From assembly GCF_007748035.1 (NCBI RefSeq), contig NZ_CP036278.1:744001-808000 (forward strand): 64,000 bases of DNA, read 5' to 3'. Positions within the stretch are counted from its first letter, which is position 1; each line of letters opens with the position of its first letter. Shown here piece by piece: positions 1 to 7,520 of this stretch. A program made the translations under genes and the position numbers. This DNA is from Aeoliella mucimassa (GTDB taxonomy: Bacteria; Planctomycetota; Planctomycetia; Pirellulales; Lacipirellulaceae). The notes beneath the pieces were generated by a model. The model was not told the DNA's origin. It searched no databases and saw only the letters and a program-made list of their open reading frames with translations.

Positions 1-128
1 CGATCCTGCAGCTGGCCATCATCGTCCTGCCCACTACCGCCTGGCCCACACTATCGAAGCACGTAGACAAAATTGCAGAGACGATCAATAACTGTCAGTT
101 GGGTAAGGTACTAAGAGTCGAGTTCTAA
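1..128 (+). CDS. 3' end of an unidentified gene, cut by window start
   Basis: An open frame runs from position 3 to a TAA at 126-128 and encodes about 41 residues ending in LGKVLRVEF. The stretch has a hydrophobic start (ILQLAIIVLP) followed by a mixed amphipathic tail. It stops 21 bases before the permease start on the same strand, so the two could be co-transcribed. I do not recognise the family from this fragment. It could also be a chance open frame, because only 41 codons are visible. Confidence 0.4.
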   Translation, partial: ILQLAIIVLPTTAWPTLSKHVDKIAETINNCQLGKVLRVEF

Positions 129-149
129 CAGTCAGAAATCTTCCCCCCC

Positions 150-1364
150 ATGCTTCCATTCTTCCAAGCCGCTTGGCATACGACGCTCGAACTTGCTCCC
201 TGGCTCTTGCTCGGAGCCTTCGTTGCGGGGTTGATGCACGTGTTGTTGCCGCGCGACTTTGTGCGGCGCCAACTTTCGGGGCGGGCCGGGGTGGCCAAGG
301 CGGTAGCGCTCGGGGTGCCTTTGCCGCTTTGTTCGTGCGGTGTGATTCCCGTCGCGGTGAGTCTCCGCGAGCAGCAAGCCAGTCGCGGGGCGACGGTCGG
401 TTTTCTCATTTCCACTCCGCAGACCGGCGTCGACTCGATTCTCGTGAGCGGGGCCATGCTTGGCTGGCCATTTGCCTTGTTCAAAGTCGTGGCCGCGCTC
501 GTTACCGGGCTGATCGGCGGCTGGGTAACCGACGCGGTAGAGCCCAAGTCCAACGAGTTGCCTGTTACCCGTCCTAACTCGGCGGCCGGCGCGAAGCATC
601 GCGGCTGGCGCGACTTGGTCGAGCACGCACTCGAAATACTGCAATCGATCTGGGGGTGGTTAGTCGTTGGCGTACTGCTGTCGGCTGCCATCTCGACGTT
701 GGTCCCCAACTCGGTGCTCACGGGACTGGCAGCGTATGGAGGGCTGGCTGCCATGGCGTTTGCGTTGGTGGTGTCGTTGCCGCTGTACGTCTGTGCGACC
801 GCGTCGGTGCCAATTGCTGCCGCGCTGGTAGCGGGTGGTTTGCCCCCTGGAGCGGCGCTGGTATTCCTCATGGCCGGCCCTGCGACCAACGCGGCGACGA
901 TCGGCGCGGTGAAGCGGACCCTCGGCGGTCGCGGGCTGACCGTCTACTTGTCGACCATTGTCGTCGGTAGCATGGCCGCGGGATTGTTGTTCGATCAGGT
1001 GCTTAGCGCCAGCAGCATGACCGAACACCTGCACGAGCACCCGGCCACCTGGTGGAACGTGACAAGCGCTGTTGTGCTGTTGCTCTTGATCGTCTGGTTT
1101 GCGGTGACCGACCTGAATCGCAAGTTGCTAAGCAGCCGTCCCATCGCTAGCGATATGGATGCAACGACCACCACGGTTCCGCTGGTGGGCCTGTCGTGCC
1201 AGAACTGCGTGAACAAAGTGGAGTCGAGTCTCAATAGAGACCCCGAGGTCCAGCAAGCCCGCGTCACGCTCGAACCGCCACAAGCGGTGGTTGCCGGCGA
1301 GGTGAGTCGCGAGCGGATTCAAGAGATCGTCGAGGCGGCCGGTTTCGGAGTAGGCGAATCGTGA
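150..1364 (+). CDS. SO_0444-type Cu/Zn efflux permease with C-terminal HMA domain
   Basis: This is a 404-residue polytopic membrane protein of the DUF318/ArsP-like permease superfamily. It resembles the SO_0444 group, proposed to export copper or zinc. The signature PLPLCSCGVIP lies at about residues 57-67 and supplies a CxC pair in the membrane core. A second half-repeat carries PLYVCATASVPIAAAL. About eight to nine hydrophobic helices precede a soluble C-terminal domain from about residue 340. That domain contains GLSCQNCVNKVE, a CxxC heavy-metal-associated (HMA) motif like those of CopZ or P-type ATPases. The start lacks a Shine-Dalgarno sequence and follows a C-rich tract. The gene ends upstream of the cobalamin riboswitch and so is not under it. 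The exact metal is inferred. Confidence 0.85.
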   Translation: MLPFFQAAWHTTLELAPWLLLGAFVAGLMHVLLPRDFVRRQLSGRAGVAKAVALGVPLPLCSCGVIPVAVSLREQQASRGATVGFLISTPQTGVDSILVSGAMLGWPFALFKVVAALVTGLIGGWVTDAVEPKSNELPVTRPNSAAGAKHRGWRDLVEHALEILQSIWGWLVVGVLLSAAISTLVPNSVLTGLAAYGGLAAMAFALVVSLPLYVCATASVPIAAALVAGGLPPGAALVFLMAGPATNAATIGAVKRTLGGRGLTVYLSTIVVGSMAAGLLFDQVLSASSMTEHLHEHPATWWNVTSAVVLLLLIVWFAVTDLNRKLLSSRPIASDMDATTTTVPLVGLSCQNCVNKVESSLNRDPEVQQARVTLEPPQAVVAGEVSRERIQEIVEAAGFGVGES

Positions 1365-1477
1365 TTCGTTTCTCACTCCAATCCAAGCGGTAAACCCATT
1401 CTTTGCCAATGATGCGTTGGGCGTCGGGTTTACCCAATTGACGCGATCCAACCACGGGAGTAGACTCGCAGGTGTTG

Positions 1478-1667
1478 CGATGGTGGTCGATCGTGCCGAA
1501 GGCTTGGCCGATCGACGTACAGGGAACTCCGGTGCAATTCCGGGACGGCCCCGCCGCTGTGACCGAGTAACATTTCGCAAGTCGTTTCTTTTTGCCATTG
1601 CCCGAAAATACGCGGGCGAGAAGGCGTGACTTGGAAAGCTCGGGAGTCAGAAGACCTACCACCGCGA
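1478..1667 (+). promoter_or_regulatory. Cobalamin (B12) riboswitch
   Basis: The conserved core reads AGGGAACTCCGGTGCAATTC from 1521, continues through CGGGACGGCCCCGCCGCTGT and ends in GACCG (to 1565). This matches the GGGAA / GGTG-AAtCC / GCCCCGC-CTGT signature of AdoCbl riboswitches. The B12 box appears as GGGAGTCAGAAGACCTACC at 1642-1660. A closing helix can form between GGTGG (1482-1486) and CCACC (1659-1663). Downstream is a small hairpin, CGACTG (1680-1685) with CAGTCG (1693-1698), then about 100 bases of leader to the ATG at 1799. I see no U-run terminator, so control may act on translation. Reading frames through this region are not genes. Confidence 0.93.
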
Positions 1668-1798
1668 AGTATGCAGAACCGACTGCGAGGGACAGTCGCT
1701 GCGTAACAATCGTTAGGAAAGCGCCCGTGGCACGTGCTCTTTGCATCGGACCTTGTTCCGGTGGCAATGCGCGCGGAGCTTACGTTCGCTCAAAGGTC

Positions 1799-2614
1799 AT
1801 GCCTCGGTACGCGGGCTTTACATTGGTTGAATTGCTGGTGGTGATTGCCATCATCGGCGTGCTGATTGCGCTGCTGCTGCCAGCCGTGCAAGCGGCTCGC
1901 GAAGCGTCGAACCGCGCCGCGTGCAAGAACAACCTCCGCCAGCTCGGCATTGCCATGCACGGCTTTCACGACACCAAGGGGCATTTCCCCCGTGGCGGCG
2001 GCAGCCCTAAGAAAGCCCAAGTAAGCTGGACCACCGAGCTGCTGCCATGGCTCGAAGAACAGCCGCTCGCCGACCTGATCGACCACACCGAGCCTTACAC
2101 TTCCGACAGCAATCTGCCGGCCGGCAGCAGGGTGATCGACATGCTGCTCTGCCCGAGCAAGCCGCACGTACGCGAGCTACGGGGCTCGGCCGATCTGTCG
2201 TCGAGTTCGCCAAATCGCTACGGGCCGACCTGCTATGGTGGCATGCAAGGCGAGCGCGGGCTGCGATCGGCTAAGGCAACCAATAATCCAGAACGAGGGA
2301 CGATGATCTTCGAACGCGAAATCTCCATCGTCGAAATCACCGATGGCACCTCGCACACGATGTTGCTCGGCGAAGCCCCCGAGGGGATTCACGGCATCTG
2401 GATCGGCGTCCGCAACCTGTTCGATCAATCGGCCCCCATCAACACCCGTAGTGGTTCGGAGGATGCCGACTTCACCGACTTCGGGCAGGAGCTAAGCAGC
2501 TATCACCCAGGCGGCGCGCAAGTCTTGCTGGCCGACGGGGGGGGGAAGTTCTTCCCCGAAGAGATGGACGACCGATTGCTGGCTGCTTACTGTTCACGAG
2601 CGAGTGAGGACTGA
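1799..2614 (+). CDS. DUF1559 pseudopilin-like protein under B12 riboswitch
   Basis: This 271-residue protein starts with a type IV pilin/pseudopilin N-terminus: [20 protein letters not shown] follows a short basic leader (MPRYA) and a G/F prepilin peptidase site. The remainder fits the planctomycete DUF1559 (SBP_bac_10) family, with the conserved AAREASNRAACKNNLRQLGI and a late ADGGGKF-type H-X9-DG motif. The frame stays open upstream into the riboswitch, but that part is RNA structure, and ATG 1799 begins exactly at the pilin leader. The protein is probably inserted in the inner membrane and assembled or retained by a T2SS/T4P-like machine. It is first in the riboswitch operon, two bases before the DUF4465 gene. 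Its role in B12 handling is inferred from position only. Confidence 0.9.
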   Translation: MPRYAGFTLVELLVVIAIIGVLIALLLPAVQAAREASNRAACKNNLRQLGIAMHGFHDTKGHFPRGGGSPKKAQVSWTTELLPWLEEQPLADLIDHTEPYTSDSNLPAGSRVIDMLLCPSKPHVRELRGSADLSSSSPNRYGPTCYGGMQGERGLRSAKATNNPERGTMIFEREISIVEITDGTSHTMLLGEAPEGIHGIWIGVRNLFDQSAPINTRSGSEDADFTDFGQELSSYHPGGAQVLLADGGGKFFPEEMDDRLLAAYCSRASED

Positions 2615-2616
2615 GC

Positions 2617-3756
2617 ATGCACGCAATATCTTCTATCGCGATTCGCCAAACAACAATACTCACCTGCTGGTGCTGCTGCATCGGCTGGTTGCTCGCGAGT
2701 GCTTCGGCCGAGACCGTAACGGTCGACTTCGCGGGGCTGCTCGACGCGCCCGAGTCACATTGGAACGGACCTGCTGAACAAGGCGAAACCGTCGAAGGAG
2801 AATACGGCCCCGAAGTGGTAGGCACGTTTGCCAGCCATGGATTGCAGTTCACCAATATCTACGAGCAAACCTACGGAAGCTGGCGGGGCTTTTCCTACTC
2901 GAACGAAACGGACACCACCACGGCCGGCTTCACCAACCAATTCAGCGCTTGCGCCGGCAGCGGACATGGCACCACTGACGATACCTACGCGGTCGGTTTT
3001 GGGCATTGGGATCTCGACGAGACGTTCGACTCCGACGAGCCTTTCGATCCGAGCAACCAAGCACACTTGTTCGCGCTTCCGACGCTCGAACTCCCGTACG
3101 GCAGCACGATCGAGAGCACTTGGATCACCAACACCACGTACGCAGCGCTGTCGATGCGCGATGGCGACTCGTTTGCGAAAGCCTTTGGCGGCGAGTTCGG
3201 CACCGACCCCGATTGGCTGCGAATCACGGCCTACGGAACCGATGCTTCCGGCACCCCGCTCGATGGGTCGGTCGACTTCTACTTGGCCGACTTCCGCTCG
3301 ACCGACGCGGGCGAAGACTACATCGTTGCCGACTGGACCGAGTGGGATCTCTCCGCTCTCGAGGGTGCCCGTCGAGTGCACTTTAACCTTGCGTCGTCTG
3401 ACGTAGGGCTGTTCGGCATGAACACGCCCGCCACGTTTGCGTTAGACGATATAACGCTTCGCTTCGATTTGCCGGCCGGCGACTACAACCGCGATGGTCT
3501 GGTGAATCTCGCCGACTACACCCTCTGGCGCGACAGCCTCGGCAGCACCGTCGATTGGGTGGGCTCCGGCGCCGATGGCAATCTCGACGGAGTCGTCGAC
3601 TTCGACGATTACGAACTTTGGAAACTGCAATTCGCGGCTGCTTCGGCAGCGGGCAACATCGCACTTGGCCACGCGGTGCCCGAGCCTTCGGCAGCAGCGG
3701 TTTGTTTTTATTTACTGGGCCTGACGTTTGTGGTTCGGGCTTTATTCACTCACTGA
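2617..3756 (+). CDS. DUF4465 (BtuH-like) cobalamin-binding candidate with dockerin and PEP-CTERM
   Basis: This 379-residue secreted protein has, in order: a signal peptide (residues 1 to about 31, ending SASA), a DUF4465 domain (about 35-275), a dockerin type I-like pair of DxNxDGxVD calcium loops (about 290-340) and a C-terminal VPEPS motif with a hydrophobic helix (PEP-CTERM). DUF4465 hallmarks are visible: WRGFSYSNETDT, ITNTTYAALSMRDGDSFAK, VDFYLADFRS and FGMNTPATFALDDITL. DUF4465 includes Bacteroidetes BtuH, a surface lipoprotein that binds vitamin B12. Here the lipid anchor is replaced by exosortase-type sorting. The gene follows DUF1559 by two bases and lies under a B12 riboswitch, which strongly suggests a cobalamin capture role. 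Binding itself is inferred. Confidence 0.85.
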   Translation: MHAISSIAIRQTTILTCWCCCIGWLLASASAETVTVDFAGLLDAPESHWNGPAEQGETVEGEYGPEVVGTFASHGLQFTNIYEQTYGSWRGFSYSNETDTTTAGFTNQFSACAGSGHGTTDDTYAVGFGHWDLDETFDSDEPFDPSNQAHLFALPTLELPYGSTIESTWITNTTYAALSMRDGDSFAKAFGGEFGTDPDWLRITAYGTDASGTPLDGSVDFYLADFRSTDAGEDYIVADWTEWDLSALEGARRVHFNLASSDVGLFGMNTPATFALDDITLRFDLPAGDYNRDGLVNLADYTLWRDSLGSTVDWVGSGADGNLDGVVDFDDYELWKLQFAAASAAGNIALGHAVPEPSAAAVCFYLLGLTFVVRALFTH

Positions 3757-3769
3757 TGAGGTAGTTCTA

Positions 3770-4615
3770 ATGATGTTTGCAAACCGAGTGATTTCTGGCC
3801 TGGCAGCTAGCTTGCTGCTGGGTGTTACCGCGAGTGCCGTGGTGGCGGGGCCTTACCCGTCGTTCAGCGACACTTCGCATCAAGTGCTTCCCGGACAGAT
3901 TTCCGCCTGGGCGACTTCGGTGGTTGATTACTCCCCCACAGCCGGAGTCGATGCCGCTTACGCCGATGCATCCCATGCCTTGGCTGCCAACGATGGTGGA
4001 ATCGTGTCGCTGGGCGATCTCGATGCCGCTCAGATTGCCGCGGGCGATCTTCCCGGCACCCTGACCGTGAAGTTCGACACGCTGATTTCCGACTTGGCCG
4101 GCCCCGACCTGGCAGTGTTCGAAAACGCGAGCCAGTTTTATACCGATCCAGTGATCTTCGCCGAGTTGGCTTACGTGGAAGTCTCCAGCAACGGCACCGA
4201 CTTCGTGCGGTTCCCTTCGGTCTCGCTCAACACCGAGGACGATCTGGTCGCTAACTTCGGTCGCGCCTACGCGGGAGCCGATACCACGAACATCTACAAC
4301 CTGGCAGGCGTGCATCCCACTGGCATAGGCACTCCCTTCGACTTGGCAGAGCTGAGCGGCATGGCTGAAGTGGTGAGCGGTGCGGTCGATCTGTCGGCGA
4401 TTCAATACGTACGTCTGGTCGATATCCCCGGGAGCGGCGACTTCGTCGACTCGCTTGGCAACCCGATCTTCGACGCCTGGGTGACCACTGGTTCCGGCGG
4501 TTTGGATCTCGACGCGGTAGGTGCCATCAACACCGTGCCAGAACCTTCGACCACGCTGCTAGCACTGCTGGGCATCGCCTTGGTGGCAGGTGGCCGTTTG
4601 GCAAAGCGAGGCTAA
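3770..4615 (+). CDS. PEP-CTERM surface protein of B12-riboswitch operon
   Basis: This 281-residue protein has a signal peptide (cleavage near VVAGP) and a C-terminal VPEPSTTLLALLGIALVAGG PEP-CTERM helix followed by basic residues. The mature region resembles a 'cell surface protein' family I recall beside DUF4465 and B12-receptor genes. Hallmarks are GGIVSLGDLD, PDLAVFENA, FAELAYVEVSSNGTDFVRFP, TTNIYNLAGVHPTGIGTPFD, VRLVDIPGSGDFVDSLGNP and GGLDLDAVGAIN. The start was chosen at ATG 3770 because GAGG at 3758-3761 lies 8 bases upstream; an adjacent ATG at 3773 is possible. It lies 13 bases after the DUF4465 gene, so it is probably a partner surface binder in the same operon. Its biochemical function is not established. 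Confidence 0.75.
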   Translation: MMFANRVISGLAASLLLGVTASAVVAGPYPSFSDTSHQVLPGQISAWATSVVDYSPTAGVDAAYADASHALAANDGGIVSLGDLDAAQIAAGDLPGTLTVKFDTLISDLAGPDLAVFENASQFYTDPVIFAELAYVEVSSNGTDFVRFPSVSLNTEDDLVANFGRAYAGADTTNIYNLAGVHPTGIGTPFDLAELSGMAEVVSGAVDLSAIQYVRLVDIPGSGDFVDSLGNPIFDAWVTTGSGGLDLDAVGAINTVPEPSTTLLALLGIALVAGGRLAKRG

Positions 4616-4618
4616 GTA

Positions 4619-4813
4619 GTGCCAGAGCAACGTACGGAAACGACATCTCGCGACTATACAATCGAGAATGGTCGCTTGGTGTTTACAGCCGAGTACCTTT
4701 TGCGACGGGGCACGTGCTGCGGCAGCGGCTGTCGGCACTGCCCCTATCGCAATCCGAAAACTTCTACGAGCGAACAGGTTGCTTCCGAGAAGACAGCGCT
4801 AAAATGCCAGTGA
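4619..4813 (+). CDS. DUF5522 Cys-rich small protein
   Basis: This 64-residue protein begins with GTG three bases after the preceding stop. The family signature is FTAEYLLRRGTCCGSGCRHC followed by PY. Five cysteines and one histidine in about 20 residues suggest a zinc or iron-sulfur site. DUF5522 proteins are short and uncharacterised, and I know of no proven function. Tight spacing implies co-translation with the PEP-CTERM gene, so the riboswitch probably controls it too. It has no signal peptide and is therefore likely cytoplasmic. Confidence 0.75.
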   Translation: MPEQRTETTSRDYTIENGRLVFTAEYLLRRGTCCGSGCRHCPYRNPKTSTSEQVASEKTALKCQ

Positions 4814-4872
4814 CGTTTTTGTCACGCACACGCTTCGCTTGTCGAAGACCTGAATGCAACGGATAGGTACTC

Positions 4873-5652
4873 GTGGATACATTCGAATCGAAGAACGCCC
4901 GCGCGTGGGACAAGATGGTTCAAGGGCGGGCCCCGCTGGCTCGCCCGGCGACCGATCGCGATTTTGCGAACCCGCTCCGCACGGTCGACCCGCTGGGTTG
5001 GCTGGGCGAATCGATCCAGGGATGGCGGGTGCTTTGTCTGGCCGCAGGAGGTGGCCGGCAGAGCGCCCTTTATGCTGCCGCAGGTGCCGACGTCACGGTG
5101 CTCGACATTAGCCGCGAAATGCTTGCGCAAGATGCCGCAGTCGCCCGCGAGCGTAAGCTCAAGCTACGTATCGTCGAAGGGACGATGACCGACCTGTCGA
5201 TGTTCGCCGCTGGCGATTTCGACTTGGTGCTGCAGCCGGTCAGCAGTTGCTACGTGCCCGACGTGGTGGTCGTCTACCGCCAGGTCGCCCGTTTGCTCCA
5301 AGGGGGCGGGCTGTACGTGAGCCAGCACAAGACACCGGCTAGCCTGCAGGTGGCAGCCAAACCGTCGTCGGCTGGCTACGTGATCGACGAAACCTACTAT
5401 CGCACCGCGCCGCTGCCGCCGGCCACCGAGCCATCGCGGCTCCGCGAAGTCGGCGCTACCGAATACCTGCATCGCTGGGAACAGCTGATCGGCGGGCTCT
5501 GCCGCGCAGGGTTCGTGGTGGAAGATCTCATCGAACCAGCTCACGCCGAGGCCGACGCCGAGCGGGGCACGTTTGCCCACCGCGCGCAGTACATCGCCCC
5601 CTACGTTCGCATCAAAGCCCGCAGGGTCGGAGAACGTGGGCTGATTCGGTAA
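4873..5652 (+). CDS. Class I SAM-dependent methyltransferase
   Basis: This 259-residue cytoplasmic protein has a Rossmann-type SAM-binding core. Motif I is VLCLAAGGGRQSALYAAAGA, with a variant AAGGG instead of the usual GxGxG. It is followed by an acidic strand end (VTVLDISREML), a motif II region (EGTMTDLSMF) and FDLVLQPVS. It starts with GTG at 4873, because no ATG fits the N-terminus. A 59-base gap with a short GTGAC/GTCAC hairpin separates it from the DUF5522 gene, so read-through from the riboswitch operon is possible but not certain. The substrate is unknown. Confidence 0.75.
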   Translation: MDTFESKNARAWDKMVQGRAPLARPATDRDFANPLRTVDPLGWLGESIQGWRVLCLAAGGGRQSALYAAAGADVTVLDISREMLAQDAAVARERKLKLRIVEGTMTDLSMFAAGDFDLVLQPVSSCYVPDVVVVYRQVARLLQGGGLYVSQHKTPASLQVAAKPSSAGYVIDETYYRTAPLPPATEPSRLREVGATEYLHRWEQLIGGLCRAGFVVEDLIEPAHAEADAERGTFAHRAQYIAPYVRIKARRVGERGLIR

Positions 5653-5668
5653 AAGCAAGGCGATTCTA

Positions 5669-6517
5669 TTAGCCGAGATTCTCGTCGCTCAGCACTTCCT
5701 CAGCCGGACCGCCGCGCGGTGCATGTCCGTCCAAGAGCTGGTAACGGTCAAGCCGGGGGATCAGCAGGATGGCTGCAATGGTGCAAGTATTCGCGGTTAA
5801 GAACACGTGCATCTTTTCAGGGAATATAAACCAGTCAAACAGATAGTAAGCCAGGATGGTGAGTGCAGCAAATAGACCGAGTCGCCAAAGCCGTAGCGGA
5901 CTGTTGAGAAGCAAGGTTCCTCCCGCTGCTCCCAGTAGAGCAAGCAAAGAGTAGGCAAGAATCGTTTGCGAGGTGAATAGTTCTTCCAAAAAGTAGTTGC
6001 CTGTAATGCGAAGCAAGCTGGCGAGCACTGCAGTAGCCAACATGGCGATCAACAGGTGAACCATCCGGAATTGGGGGAACCACAGCGGTTGCTCCTTTAT
6101 CTGCCAGCGACGGAGGAGATGGCGGAGCAGGTGCCCCAGTAGCATGAATCCCAGCATCAGGTGGGTATACAGCAAAAGGCGGAGCAGTGTAATGAAGTGC
6201 TCGATCCAAAGTTCTCCATAGTCAATTCTTGAAACAACTGAGCCGATAGCCAACGCAACTACTTCCATTAGCAGCAAGGTGAGCCCCCGGCGGTGATTGC
6301 GGTCAAAGAATACCCAAATCGCAGCCGTCGCCGCTTGTCCGTAGGCGAATCCCAAGACCAGATAGAGCGCAAACCTTCCATCGAGTTCGCCACCGATCAG
6401 AAACAACAAGAGATCAACGATGGCAAGAATGAGCAACATCACCCTTGTCATTGGTCCGATCTGGCCCTTAGTAAGCTTTGCTGACGCATCGGCAGGCTGA
6501 TGAGATGGTTCGTCCAT
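5669..6517 (-). CDS. Multi-pass membrane protein, tandem paralogue 1
   Basis: This 282-residue protein has about seven to eight hydrophobic helices and a soluble C-terminal tail (IPRLDRYQLLDGHAPRGGPA). I do not recognise a named family. The core motif FAYGQAATAAIWVFFDRNHR recurs in the next two genes. I chose MDEPSHQ as the start because the aligned paralogues also begin with MDE. The 12 extra upstream codons remain open only because the duplicated upstream DNA is conserved. It is the last of three same-strand copies and was probably created by a recent tandem duplication, since its N- and C-terminal coding sequence and 5' flank nearly match copy 2. Confidence 0.75.
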   Translation of the reverse strand: MDEPSHQPADASAKLTKGQIGPMTRVMLLILAIVDLLLFLIGGELDGRFALYLVLGFAYGQAATAAIWVFFDRNHRRGLTLLLMEVVALAIGSVVSRIDYGELWIEHFITLLRLLLYTHLMLGFMLLGHLLRHLLRRWQIKEQPLWFPQFRMVHLLIAMLATAVLASLLRITGNYFLEELFTSQTILAYSLLALLGAAGGTLLLNSPLRLWRLGLFAALTILAYYLFDWFIFPEKMHVFLTANTCTIAAILLIPRLDRYQLLDGHAPRGGPAEEVLSDENLG

Positions 6518-6598
6518 ACATGCGAATATGACTCGCGGACAGCAGGCTGGCAACTATCCACTGAACCGTTATTTCATGGAAGCCACCGAGCCCCCTGA

Positions 6599-7417
6599 TT
6601 AAGCCGGACCGCCACGCGGTGGGTGCTCGTTCAAGAACTTGTATCGGTCAAGCCTCGGGATCAGCAATATGGCTGCAATGGTGCACGCATTCGATAATAG
6701 GAACCCATATAGTTCTTCAGCGTCAATCAGCCAGTTGAGAGTCAGCGAAATGAGCAGCATGATGGCGATGAATAATCCGATTCGCCACCGCTGGACCGGA
6801 CTGTTTAGCAGCAGAATGCCTGCTGCAGTCGGCAGTAGAGCAGCCAATGCTTGGGCGATGAGTGTTTTTCCTTTGATCAGGTACTCGAAATAGTCACCTG
6901 GTGTAAAGCGAAGGAGCATAGCGATCGCCGCAGTTGCAAACATTGCCACTAGCAAGTGGAGCATACGGAATCGGAAGAACCAAAGTGGTTGCTCCATGGG
7001 CCGACAACGATCAAGGAGACATCGCAGCACGTGATCCAGTATCATGAATCCAATTGCCAAGTGGGAATACACTAATATTTGCAGTAGCGTGGTGAAGTAC
7101 TCTTCCCAACGGTTGCTACCGTCTATCGTAGAAATCATGGAGCCGTTTACTAGCAGAACGACTTCTGCCAGTACGATGGTGAGTCCTTTGCGGTGGTTCT
7201 GATCGGAAAACACCCAAAGCCCAGCAGCTGCTGATTGTCCGTAGGCGAACCCCATAATCAACAAGTACCGAGAGTCTGCTATCGGGCCATCGTTTGCCAA
7301 GAATATCGCCAGATCAACGATGGCAAGAATGAGCACCATCGCCCTCGTCATTGGGCCGATCTGGCCTTTGGTGAGCTTTGCTGACGCATCGGCAGACTGA
7401 TGAGATGGTTCGTCCAT
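6599..7417 (-). CDS. Multi-pass membrane protein, tandem paralogue 2
   Basis: This 272-residue integral membrane protein is closely similar to the 5669-6517 product. It has the same opening (MDEPSHQSADASAKLTKGQI), the same FAYGQSAAAGLWVFSDQNHR core and the same tail, IPRLDRYKFLNEHPPRGGPA. The middle helices differ more, which suggests divergence or relaxed selection. The gene lies 81 bases upstream of copy 1, and both keep an almost identical 40-base 5' flank, so each may carry its own promoter. No enzymatic motif is visible. Function unknown. Confidence 0.75.
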   Translation of the reverse strand: MDEPSHQSADASAKLTKGQIGPMTRAMVLILAIVDLAIFLANDGPIADSRYLLIMGFAYGQSAAAGLWVFSDQNHRKGLTIVLAEVVLLVNGSMISTIDGSNRWEEYFTTLLQILVYSHLAIGFMILDHVLRCLLDRCRPMEQPLWFFRFRMLHLLVAMFATAAIAMLLRFTPGDYFEYLIKGKTLIAQALAALLPTAAGILLLNSPVQRWRIGLFIAIMLLISLTLNWLIDAEELYGFLLSNACTIAAILLIPRLDRYKFLNEHPPRGGPA

Positions 7418-7520
7418 GCATGCGAATATGACTCGCAGACAGCAGGCTGGCAACTATCCATGCAGCTTCTTGTTTGGGTAACCGCCACGCGTCCGTGTTC
7501 GTCCTCGATCGACTTGCTCG

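Noticed and set aside
1592-1798. 69-codon N-terminal extension of the DUF1559 gene
   Set aside because: It lies in the riboswitch and its leader; the pilin-like leader begins at ATG 1799.
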